Below are positions 54,986 through 64,000 of a stretch of 64,000 nucleotides of DNA, in pieces. The DNA comes from Enchytraeus crypticus. Its lineage: Eukaryota > Annelida > Clitellata > Enchytraeida > Enchytraeidae. The first letter of the stretch is position 1. Each line of letters begins with the position of its first letter. A model generated the notes under the pieces. The model searched no databases. It was not told where the DNA came from and saw only the letters and a program-made list of their open reading frames with translations. The position numbers and the translations under genes were made by a program. The DNA lies in NCBI GenBank assembly GCA_905160935.1, contig CAJHZI010000200.1:1134855-1198854 (forward strand), in the 5' to 3' direction.

Positions 54986-55276
54986 TTTGGTATAGAGAAT
55001 TCTGGCAAGTTTCTATAGTTATAAATAGGTCACACAGCACTATTAAATAACAGCGAGTAATTTTAACATAAAGGTAGATCATTATGAGCAAATTTATACA
55101 AAAATATGCAACAGCAATATTTAATAATATCAGATACCCTTAATATTTTCAAATCTTATATTGTTCATGTGGCTATGATACTCTGCATGCTGAATAATTC
55201 GAACTGCATGTTGTTTACTTCACTATGTTTAGTATTCATTACTTACATGACATCATATCAATTACAGCCAACAAAC
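54986..55276 (-). other. Intron of gene D, 5' end
   Basis: No feature beyond the donor site at 55276-55275 is seen. Confidence 0.35.
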
Positions 55277-55991
55277 CTTCTGCGAGCCGTCGTGTCTCAT
55301 CAGTTTGTAGATTTGCTGCATCATGCTGTGCTTCAATACAAATACTACTGGACTCGGGATAACAACGTTGAAATAAGTCTGTAAATTCCTCATCATCAGA
55401 CTCCTCACTTCCTGAATCCATAGAATCATTGTCGCTGTGCTCAGAAGAAGAGTTCTGTTCTACGTCTGGCATCACAAAATTTTCATCGGACAATCTTTTG
55501 TTACAACTGCTATCTGCAGAACGTTGCGACAATGTACATGGACTGCAATTCCTGTCGGAAGCTACTTCCTGCTTTACTCTTGATTCACTATCCTGTCCTC
55601 CTGAACTGTTCTCAAGTAAATTGTCTTCTCTCTCACCCATGGCTGACAGTACTACTGTCATTTCATTTTTATAACTGGCGCAATTTCGACGCAACAAGTC
55701 AGTAATTTCATCCGAAAATGATGTATCAATGTTGGAGTTACTTTTAATACATGTTTCCACTGATTCAATTCTATATGAAAATGAATATTGGTCAGATGCA
55801 CACTGTAGGGAACTCTTACCCTCCACTACTCTCTCATTACCTCTGGACTTATGCTCACATTCTCTAGAAGAGCTAACCTCACGTAAAGCTGACTGGACTG
55901 TAAGTTCATCCTCAGTGTAGTGACTGTGATTCTTTGGCACTATCATCATCTTACAAGCCTCTACAGTATCAGACTGCTTATCAGCAGACAT
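55277..55991 (-). CDS. Acidic 5' exon of zinc-finger gene D
   Basis: From ATG 55991 on the minus strand (MSADKQSDTVEACKMMIVPK) this exon encodes about 238 acidic, Ser-rich residues. It ends with NSSSEHSDNDSMDSGSEESD, the motif EEFTDLFQRCYPESSSI, and TRRLAE before the donor GCAGAAG|GTTTGT. The frame stays open upstream to 56024, after an acceptor-like TTGCAG, so an earlier exon is possible. The D/E-FTxLxQxCYPxSxSI motif, its position just before the donor, and phase 1 are shared with gene B. The long open frame and low-complexity acid stretches suggest a disordered regulatory region. No known domain is recognised. Confidence 0.75.
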
Positions 55992-56814
55992 AATGCGACC
56001 TATAGATGGGATTTTATCCTGCAACTAAAGATTATAAAATCTGCAGCTGCAAAATAAATATACGAACACGAAAGCAATATATAAAAACGTTAAAAAAGTC
56101 TAGAAATGGTGTACCTTGCAAAAATTTGGAGAGTACCCAGAAAAAAGACTATGTGGTTTATACAAGTTTATATAAGCATTAAGAAACTGCATGCAAAAAT
56201 TCAAAATGGCAGTCTAAGAGCCATGAAAGCATACAAAACAGAGTATTTCAGCATTAAAGTATAAAGAGTGGTTGTCTCATCTCATATCATCCTTCCTCAG
56301 TACCTTCCTTAATCATTACCATTTTGGCAGAGAGGAAAACACTATTTTCAGAGAACTCGTTGTCGCCTGTCGTTAGCAGATGTTGTTGATGTACAAGTGA
56401 GCTGATTTGACAGCACTTAACTTGAGATTGATTAGTATATCTACAATAATCAATCTCAATTCAGAGACTGTCAAATCTTCCTAATACCTAAACAGCCCAT
56501 GCATCGTCAGCCCATGTTCATAAATTACACCCTTAACTTTCATCACCAAATTTCATCAGCATCATCAGCCCATGTTCATAAATTACACCCTTAACTTTCA
56601 TTATCAAATTTCATCACCAGACATCTATGATATCTGATACTTTCTGCCTGCACAGATATCTGTAATTGGAAACCCCAGTCATGATTTACCTAATTGTTTG
56701 TAATTCATATGCTTAGCTGCAGTCTAGCCCTCATTGATACAGTCATGCTTCAAGCAGTCTTCTAGTTCTACAAAGCTCACTCTATCAAACCTCATCGTAA
56801 TGCCAAGCAGCAAA
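55992..56814. other. Upstream of gene D; short duplication
   Basis: No gene is seen. A block near 56503-56615 repeats CAGCCCATGTTCATAAATTA and CACCCTTAACTTTCAT twice in tandem (unit about 62 bp). The promoter of gene D may lie in this stretch but no clear motif is seen. Confidence 0.45.
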
Positions 56815-57545
56815 TGATACAGATCTATGGCATATAACTGCTCCACCTAAACCCTTTATTACCAGTTGCTGGATCTTCACTTTTATATACAAATGCATAC
56901 TTCTAAATACTTCACATATCCATACAAATTTTACATACTTAAATCCTTTATTTCAATTTTATTAATATTCCTTCCCACCCATTATTCCTTCCATTGATTC
57001 TTCCAATATGCAGTCCCTCTATGGACACTCCTATCCACTCCAGTTTTTATGGTTCTTATGACACTTATTACTTTGAAAGCAGCATCAAACAGTCAAGCGA
57101 TTGTAATTTTTTTTTAAACAACTGATCTTTTTCATGCTCCTCTATATTTATATCTTGACTGATTCTTGTACCATAATATCATCCGTTCGAAACATCCACA
57201 TTTCATATAGTGAATGAAATGACTAAAATCACTTTTTTACTGTCTTTATCTAACTGGTTAGTTGTTATAAATTCATTCTTACTATACGAAGAAAGTTTTT
57301 CATATTCATTTTACAGTTAGCTGCTGCATCACATTTCCCATCATCAGTTAAGGTGTGATCCAAATATTGGAAACTCTTTACTTGTTCTAACTATGTAGTA
57401 TTCAGAGTTATTAACCTCCCATCTCACCCTGGATATTCACATCACTTTATTCCTTGAAATCTTGATCTTCATACAAATATGGATGCTGTAGCATTAAGAC
57501 CGTCCATCCCTTGCAGTGGACCTCATTTCCTTCAATCATATGATG
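56815..57545 (-). mobile_element. Old RTE-like LINE remnant
   Basis: Diverged matches to the RTE-like family: GCATATAACTGCTCCACCTA near 56832 (compare ATAACGCCTCCACTC), and CATTTCCCATCATCAGTTAA, GATCCAAATATTGGAAACTC, TTTACTTGTTCTAAC near 57333-57390 (compare 13015-13075). No frame survives. Confidence 0.6.
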
Positions 57546-58289
57546 AGAATATCTGGGGTCCTAAACTGTGCAATGATACTGTACTATATCAGTTTGACTT
57601 TTACACAAGATGGGAAAATTACAATGATATAGAATAAATAGCTATAAATCAGAGTCACCATTATAATAATAGTTAGGCACTGTTATAGTTAAGCTGATGA
57701 GTTAAATGCAATATTCATTGAACACTTTATTTAACACTTCTACTCTTAAATTAAGAATATCTTTCTTAGCAGAATGGCAAAAACTGAAAACTCAATAGTC
57801 TTTCCAAAGGAATAAATGTTATGGTTGTTATCAAGAATTAAATTCAATTCAATTCCATTTAATAAGAACTCTAGGATGACAATAGCAAATAACTATTCAT
57901 TGTCATCTGTAGGTCAACCTTCACTCTTGCAACATGAAAGCGGGATGGATGGATGAAGGGCATATTATTATTATTATTATTTTGTTTTATTATGATTATA
58001 ATTACTATTATTAACAACCAGAACTCATATAGCAATGTGTTTGCCAATTACGTTCTTCAAGTCTGCCTTTACAGAAAGAGTTTTAACACTAAACAGTTTA
58101 TATTTAAATTACAATTAAATTTAATCAGTTTCCACATGCCAACACTTCCATGAAGTACAACCTTGGATTTGCCAACTTTTTGAAAAAGTGTAATATATCA
58201 GAAAAATATTGCAATTATTATATTAAATATTTAGTAAATTATGGTCAATTTAAATTACATGTAATTTTTTAATTATTAATATTTCCAAT
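57546..58289. other. Non-coding stretch
   Basis: No gene is supported. There is a short ATT repeat at 57964-57983. Confidence 0.3.
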
Positions 58290-58410
58290 TTTTGGACTGA
58301 TTCTAAGGATTTTGGCATTTGCACCATTTTGGTCCTTCTTTTTGCTCACCGGCTAGGATTTGTCTCTGTAGTGCTCAATGTTCCTGGAAGACAGTAGCAC
58401 TACAATGGTT
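58290..58410 (+). mobile_element. LINE-C 3' fragment
   Basis: GGACTGATTCTAAGGATTTT, GGCATTTGCACCATTTTGGT and GTAGTGCTCAATGTT match the 3' end of LINE-C at 60795-60910. Confidence 0.62.
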
Positions 58411-58559
58411 GCTATGTTATGTAAAATTAGATCTGCAAATAAACTTTCACATACACTACTACTACTACCAAGACTGCGCTACATCCTATTTGGACCCTGC
58501 AGTAGGCTTCAAGGTTGACTCCACGTCGCCCCATCCTCAGCCAGATCACAGATGCTCTC

Positions 58560-59301
58560 ATCTAATATGTTCAAATTCTGATTTATACCTTTGAGATCTT
58601 TATTTACTAATTTGATCCATGTTTGTTTATTTTGACAACCTCTTTGTTTTGTCTGAGATTTTTTATTCTCATTTAAAGCAAGTTTTACAGGTGCATTGTT
58701 CAGTAACCTAAGTAAGTGACCTATCCATTTTAGTCTTTGTGTTTTAATTAAAAGACTCCTTTTCTTTTCATTTGTTCTGATGCATAAGTTATCGTTGCTT
58801 ATAATGTGAGGGTAATATATTTTAAGTTTTTTTTCACAGACTTTCTTTCTTCATTTTATTTTTAAAGTTCTCATTTGTTGTGGATTCTATTATATTTCTT
58901 ATGTCTTTTTGCTTTGCAGAGAGTTTACTAATTAAAGGGTTTACTAAGTATTTTTTATCTGCATGCTTTTCTTCTGATTTGAGATATTTTATAGTACTAT
59001 TTGTTATTATTTCTGAAAGGTTCTTCCAGCTTATTTCTTCATTTTCTTCTACAAGTTTATCATAATCATGTTGTATGTTAACTTGGAATTTTTCTTTGAT
59101 ATCGTTGTCACTTAGTTTTTCCAGATTTAGTTTACAAACATTTTTTCTTATATTTGGCTTTATTCTTTTATATATTTTTTCTAATTTTCTTTGACATATT
59201 ACTAGTTCATGATCTGTATTTTTCCAATGACCACATACAAATAAAATATTCACATACAAATAAACTTGGAAATTGGAAATTCGGAAGTCGTCAATAAACA
59301 C
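58560..59301 (-). mobile_element. LINE with internal deletion (linker joined to RT C-terminus)
   Basis: The minus frame 59301-58834 encodes the endonuclease-RT linker: GHWKNTDHELVICQRKLEKI, YKRIKPNIRKNVCKLNLEKL, ENEEISWKNLSEIITNSTIK. Immediately downstream on the same strand (58830-58560) comes an RT C-terminus, IKTQRLKWIGHLLRLLNN, CQNKQTWIKLVNKDL. The catalytic RT core that should separate them is missing, so the copy is internally deleted. Confidence 0.72.
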
Positions 59302-59382
59302 CGACTAAAATCTCGTTTCACATGAAAAAGTCTTAACGTAACAGCAACAACAGTAGCCTTAAACAACGTTCTTTAAATCAAA

Positions 59383-59610
59383 CACGCATTATTGTGAAAT
59401 GATCGACTATGCTGAAATCTATCACTTTTAATACTACGTACATATTTATACTGTTAGGCAGTTTAATCCGTTTTCGTACAACCAGTCCACAACTCCTGTG
59501 AATGTCAGAGATTTTACTTACAGATCAGCGAGGCTAGATTCGAACCCAGTGAAGTTCAATTCACCTCAAAATCTGTCATTTAAAACTTCATGACGTTACC
59601 CCTACGCTAA
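59383..59610 (-). mobile_element. SINE1 copy joined to LINE-C tail
   Basis: The minus-strand SINE1 body has B box CTGGGTTCGAATCTAGC and AGCGTAGGGGTAACGTC. It starts directly after a (TTG)n tail of LINE-C on the same strand (59611 onward). A CACAACTCCTG-like insertion lies within the body. Confidence 0.76.
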
Positions 59611-59790
59611 CAACAACAACAATTTATTAGAGTGCTACAATAACAACATCGAGCCCTATTGAGACAAAATCAAGCCGGCGAGCAAAAAGAAGGTCCAAAA
59701 ACGGTGCAAATTTCAAAATCAAGAAAACCAGTCCAAAGTAACATTCAGTCTTAATTACTTGAAACATTCAATAATTCAGACTAATTCTAG
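59611..59790 (-). mobile_element. LINE-C 3' fragment
   Basis: The plus strand reads AACAACAACAATTTATTAGA, GTGCTACAATAACAACATCG, GACAAAATCAAGCCGGCGAG and AAGGTCCAAAAACGG, the reverse of LINE-C's end. Confidence 0.75.
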
Positions 59791-60269
59791 CCCAATCTCA
59801 CCAAAATGTCGTAGTTATAGAACCAACTCTAACATTTTTACAGATCAAGTATTGATAAATTGTGCCATACACATTTGGTTGCACATTTGACTTTCTCATA
59901 GGACGATGTTTAATTACTTCTTAGTTGTTGAATTTGTTGTGGTAGCAAAATATTCATAATTATGATCAATGATGATCAAGAGTGGAAAACACAAAATATA
60001 ACATTAGAAGCTATGTTAGAAAACAATAAACTATGATGGCTAGGTTGATGACTATTATCATTATTTTTCGCTACAAAACTGAAACCCCATACATTTGAGG
60101 AACAATTGCATTCAAATGACAATAGCAACATCAATTTAAAAACAAATTAAAAAGTTCCCCCACCTTTTACTTTTTATTCTTCAAACATATACCCCATTTT
60201 GACTATCGATTTCAATTTGACACTAAATTTTATATGACGTTCTAGACTGCTTGTAATCACATTCCCAGT
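59791..60269. other. Non-coding stretch
   Basis: No gene is supported here. Confidence 0.3.
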
Positions 60270-60935
60270 TAATTTCTCAGTTATTTTAAAGTCTTTGCAC
60301 TGGCTAAAGATTAAAGAGCGTATCATTTACTTATTTATTTACTTATTTATTTAGAGCGTATCATTTGAACTCCCGTGAGTTCGAATCCCAGCCGCGCTGA
60401 TCTGAGAGTAAAATCTCGGACATTCACTGGACTGGCTATACGGAAAATGAACTAAATTGCCTAACGGATATAACATGTTAAAATAGAAAGTGATAGATAT
60501 CAACATAGTTGATCATTTCACTATAATGTGTGTTATTATTATTATTATTATTATTTACAAAACAGCTTCGTTAACCTATAAGTCCATCACCATCCCTGGA
60601 CAAACTTGTATGTCTCACTTGATTAAAGTAATGCAGCCTGCTGTTACTCGGTCTTCTCAGCACATCGGCCTTAGCTTTCCTATGAGCAGTTCCATAGGCA
60701 GTTGAAGACCTATCTTTTCCATCTTTCTTTTCCATCCAGTGTCCATGAGCAGCGACCTGCGCCTAAACCTCCTTTTTTTAATTCCCTTTACTTTGGACTG
60801 ATTATCTGGATTTTGGAATTTGCACCGTTTTTGGACCTTCTTTTGCTCGCCGGCTTGATTTTGTCTCAATAGTGCTCGATGTTGTCATTGATGACTGTAG
60901 CACTCTAATTGTTGTTATTATTATTATTATTTGAT
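60270..60935 (+). mobile_element. LINE-C 3' portion with nested SINE1
   Basis: The RT C-terminal region is decayed (AAAGTCTTTGCACTGGCTAA, AAGTCCATCACCATCCCTGG, GTATGTCTCACTTG) and leads to the family's end, CGATGTTGTCATTGATGACT, GTAGCACTCTAATTG, TTATTATTATTATTT. A SINE1 lies at 60367-60555; the LINE word AGAGCGTATCATTT occurs before and beside it, which may be its target duplication. Confidence 0.78.
60367..60555 (+). mobile_element. SINE1 copy, 5'-truncated
   Basis: It begins just before the B box (GAGTTCGAATCCCAGCCGCG) and runs to GATATCAACATAGTTGATCA, ATAATGTGTGTTATT and an ATT tail. Confidence 0.82.
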
Positions 60936-62640
60936 GTCACCAACGTTAATGGAGAATGGAAAAGTACGGAGGACAAAGAGCCCTACCAGAGGCAAGTTAA
61001 GAGTGGAGGAAAGATTGGCTATTCAATGGTCAAATAAGCCCCTTTGGAATCAATCCATCCCAGAAAACGAATCCGACTATCAACAACTCAACCTCAAGCC
61101 AGCTCTTCTCAATCGCAACCCACACAAAAACATAGTACAGTCTCAGAATCTGCGGATTCTGAAACCTCTGATTCTTCACCCGGGTCGTCAACCTCTTCTT
61201 CCACGTCATCTTCGCCTAAGTGCAAATTTAAGAAACAAAGAGCAAGCACTAGAACAGCGGGTTAACTTGGACGAAAAAGCAACATTTCTACACAAAGCAC
61301 ATGACGTTCTGGCAATCATTGCTGAACAGGGTCATGATGTTCTGGTTCCAAGTCAGACGGGTGTCAGGAGACGAGTAATCTCTGAAGGAAAGAAAATGAA
61401 AAACAAAATAATTCAAAAACTTCCAGAAAAAGATCCCTATTGTCTACACTTGAATGTCTCAATAGCGCAATGGTGAAGGGTGTAGATAACGTCGTGAAGT
61501 TTTAAATGACAGACCCTGAGGTGAATCGAACTCTCGTGGGTTCGAATCCCAGCCGCACTCATCTGAGAGTAAAATCTCGGACATTCACTGGACTGGCTAC
61601 ACGGAAAATGGACTAAATTGCCTAACGGATATATCATGTGATATTAAAAGTGATAGATATCAACATAGTTGATCATTTCACTATAATGTGTGTTATTGTT
61701 ATTATTATTAAGAGATTGCAAGGGGAAGAGTATCAAGTAGTGCTGCTGAAAAATATCACAACTGAAATCAAACTCGGTATTCTTAAATGTGACAGTTGTT
61801 CCGCTGCAGCCATTCACAAGGAACTATATCAGCTACTTGATGAATATGATGCTTGGGAAAGTATTCGCATGATTATCTGCGACACGACTGCTGTAAATAC
61901 TGGTCGTTTTCACGGGTTTGTAAAGCTCATAAAGGATGATGTCCTGAGCAAGGGCTTTCAGAAGCCACAGTATATTGGCTGTCAGCATCATGTACTCGAC
62001 CTCTTTCTGAAGCATGTCATGGATTTTCTTATTCAAGAGCCATCGAGCAAACCAGAACTGAACTATTCCTTCATTGACAAATTAACAGAAAACTATGATT
62101 CTCTTCAAGCTGATTACCACCTCGTTGCGACCGATGATGAGAACCCTGGATGGTGAGATGATTTCAAGTTCTTATATGAACTTTGTTAGGCATACCGTCT
62201 TTACAAAACAACTTCAAATTGGCCTCGAATCAGCTGGAAGAAACTCCCGAATTTACACCAGGCAAGATGCAACTCACGTGCGATATATGCTGTGATAGCA
62301 TTATTTCTTATACCAGAGTGGCGTAGCATTCTCGCTCCAGCATGCAACTTCATCTGCTACGAATGAGCAAATGCTTGGTTCCATTCACTTCTAATCTACA
62401 ATGACACTTCTAATCTACAATGAAGGATCCTTCAAAGAACTGTTTACCTCACTCACAAAGATAAAGTGCAAGAAGGCAATTAAGTATTTTGAGACAAATA
62501 GGTCGGTCGAGGAGTCATTAATTGACACTCCCAGATCAAACCAAAGTGCTGAACCTGCTGCAAAACTGATGGAGGAACTGCATGCAGCATTGAAAAAATT
62601 GAATGTTTTGAATCTAAAGTTCATAGGAAAAAAATAATTA
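60936..62640 (+). pseudogene. Decayed DNA-transposon transposase (unassigned family)
   Basis: Frames 60931-61440 (Lys/Arg-rich; ends with DEKATFLHKAHDVLAIIAEQ, KKMKNKIIQKLPEKD) and, after a SINE, 61711-62156 form a transposase-like region: MIICDTTAVNTGRFHGFVK, QYIGCQHHVLDLFLKHVMD, SFIDKLTENYDSLQADY. After a TGA in place of an Arg codon it goes on DDFKFLYEL. A C-terminal part near 62520-62637 reads LIDTPRSNQSAEPAAKLMEE. From memory this order (ICDTTxxNTGR, IxCQHHxLD, DDxKFL, DxPRSNQxAE) occurs in uncharacterised transposase-like proteins of Hydra and arthropods. CDTT and CQHH may carry catalytic residues, but that is a guess. It is broken by at least five stops or frameshifts. Confidence 0.65.
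61453..61711 (+). mobile_element. SINE1 copy, full length
   Basis: The body contains AATGTCTCAATAGCGCAATG (A-box region), GTGGGTTCGAATCCCAGCCG (B box), GGACATTCACTGGACTGGCT, GATATCAACATAGTTGATCA and an ATT tail. It splits the transposase pseudogene. Confidence 0.84.
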
Positions 62641-63214
62641 GTAAACATTTCTTGTACATTTGTTACAGAATACTAACTGTTCTGCATCGTATTTGTAAGT
62701 AAAATTTGCTTACTTATTACTATTACTCTTTTGAGTACAGAAAAAACAGCATGTCCTTTAAAGGGAAAAAATTTTTTCAAATTTTTCCTTCGAAGGAGAA
62801 GCACAACTTTTTTTACAAAAAATCAAAAATACAACTTATATTCTTAAATTACTCACAAAGTTTCCTCGATTGCAAGTGGTTTCGTTAAAAAAATTTTTTG
62901 TCATCACCCTAATGAAAGCGCATAATAAATATAAAATAAACTAATAGAAAAAGAAATATGTAAGTAAGCATAAAAATATTTAGAAAATGATATAGACGTA
63001 TTTTATAGAAAATTGCAAAAAAGACATTCATTATTCATATGTAATTAAATGAATGAAGTTTATGAAAAGGCAAAATATATTTATTGAAGTGAAATCATAA
63101 GGAAAGTTGTATAAGTTGTCTTAAACAGGCATCTGTTCTTTTTGACCCAGTGTGTCTTTATGTTATGTTTGTTTAAGATACGTTGTATAAGATATGATTA
63201 TAGAATGATCTAAT
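62641..63214. other. Non-coding stretch
   Basis: No gene is supported; very A/T-rich, with runs of A at 62753-62830. Confidence 0.3.
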
Positions 63215-63784
63215 ATAACAATAACAACAATTAGAGTGCTACAGTCATCAATGACAACATCGAGCACTATTGAGACAAAATCAAGTCGGCGAGCAAAAAA
63301 GAAGGTCCAAAAATGGTGCAAATTCCAAAGTCTTGAAAATCACTCCAAAGTCAAGAGAATTAAGGAAAAGGAGGTTTAGGTGCAGGTCGCTGCTCATGGA
63401 CACTGGATGGAAAAGAGAGATGGAAAAGATAGGTCTTCAACTGCCTATGGAACTGCTCATAGAAAAGCAAAGGCTGATGTGATCCAAATGAAGAATTCCG
63501 AAGATTAGATGGAAGAGAATTCCAGATCTGAGGTGCAGCATACTGGAAAGAACGATTAGATAGCTTAGAGCGTGAACATAAGCTAGATCTCACAAGAGTA
63601 ATTAATTTAGAAGACCGAGCAACAGCGGGCTGCATCACTTTAATCAAGTAAGACATACAAGTTTGTCCGGGTATGGTGATGGACTTATAGGATAGCGAAG
63701 CTGTTTTGTAAATGATACTCTCTTTTATCTTTAGCCAGTGCAAAGACGTTAATAAGGCATAACATGTGAGTACTTGGAACTACA
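63215..63784 (-). mobile_element. LINE-C fragment (RT C-terminus and 3' end)
   Basis: The minus frame 63743-63360 includes CMSYLIKVMQPAVARSSKL and QYAAPQIWNSLPSNLRNSSF, a typical RT C-terminus, then the 3' end to GTAGCACTCTAATTGTTG at 63228-63218. It is the best-preserved LINE-C copy here. Confidence 0.8.
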
Positions 63785-64000
63785 ATAATGTCTTAATAGT
63801 GTAGGGGTAACGTCATGAAGTTTTAAACGACAGATCCTGAGGTGAATGGAACCCTCGTGGGTTCGAATCCCGGCCGCGCTGATCTGAGAGTAAAATCTCG
63901 GACATTCACTGGACTGGTTATATGGAAAATGGTCTAAATTGCCTAACGGTTTAAACATGTGGTATTAAAAAGTGATAGAAATCAACATAGTTGATTATTC
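63785..64000 (+). mobile_element. SINE1 copy, running off the window
   Basis: TAATGTCTTAATAGTGTAGG, GGTAACGTCATGAAGTTTTA, CGTGGGTTCGAATCCCGGCC, GGACATTCACTGGACTGGTT and ATCAACATAGTTGATTATTC at the edge. It directly follows the 5' edge of the LINE-C fragment. Confidence 0.82.

Larger units (their letters stand above)
50566..55276 (-). other. Intron of gene D (4.7 kb)
   Basis: It runs from the donor at 55276 (AG|GTTTGT on the minus strand) to the acceptor at 50566. It contains a hAT remnant (51138-52532), a SINE2 (53437-53578), a minisatellite (53678-53943) and an L2-like LINE fragment (53944-54985). Stretches 50566-51137 and 52541-53436 show nothing else I can support. Confidence 0.6.

Overview
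This window is a transposon-rich, AT-rich piece of nuclear DNA from an animal, most likely an invertebrate. The evidence is multi-exon C2H2 zinc-finger genes with spliceosomal introns, several LINE families, a Ty3/Gypsy retrotransposon, hAT DNA transposons, tRNA-derived SINEs and microsatellites. I cannot name the phylum from sequence alone, and nothing bacterial, plastid or mitochondrial is visible.

The host genes belong to one local family. Each seems to consist of a short acidic, Ser/Asp/Glu-rich 5' exon and one exon carrying a run of C2H2 fingers, joined by an intron that is always in phase 1. Five loci are visible: A (200-813, +, finger exon only), B (acidic exon 7217-7469, + ; finger exon from 8323, broken after one finger where a LINE has inserted), E (14889-15796, +, ten fingers, no acidic exon of its own seen), C (36824-37103 plus 39509-40041, +) and D (55991-55277 plus 50565-49754, -). 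The B and D acidic exons share a short motif before an identical-looking donor site. They are probably nuclear DNA-binding regulators, but that is inference.

Layout. 1-8.5 kb: gene A, an L2-like LINE with an open reverse-transcriptase frame and a clean target duplication, LINE fragments, a decayed multicopy ORF, and the start of gene B. 8.5-17 kb: a CR1-like LINE, an RTE-like LINE, gene E and a nested solo LTR. 17-25.7 kb: LINE and SINE fragments and a solo LTR of the Gypsy family inserted in an RTE copy. 25.7-35.4 kb: a nearly complete but inactive Gypsy element with 5' LTR (lacking U3), tRNA-Leu-like primer site, gag-pro-pol, an extra 3' ORF behind a strong splice acceptor, polypurine tract and full 3' LTR. 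Its LTR carries a long ORF with 24-bp coding repeats. 35.4-42 kb: tRNA-like and 5S-like sequences, gene C, a second solo LTR, a SINE with stacked palindromes and a GCT repeat. 42-50 kb: a 3-kb hAT element with 8-bp target duplication that is itself a target for other insertions, a hAT MITE, and a minisatellite containing TTAGGG. 49.7-56 kb: gene D on the minus strand, whose intron holds another hAT, a minisatellite and a LINE. 56-64 kb: RTE and other LINE remnants, several SINE copies and a decayed DNA-transposon transposase.

The points most worth a second look are the acidic-exon/zinc-finger family, the Gypsy element with an ORF inside its LTR and a probable spliced third ORF, the matching 3' tails of a SINE and an L2-like LINE, and the fold-back palindromes at SINE 5' ends.
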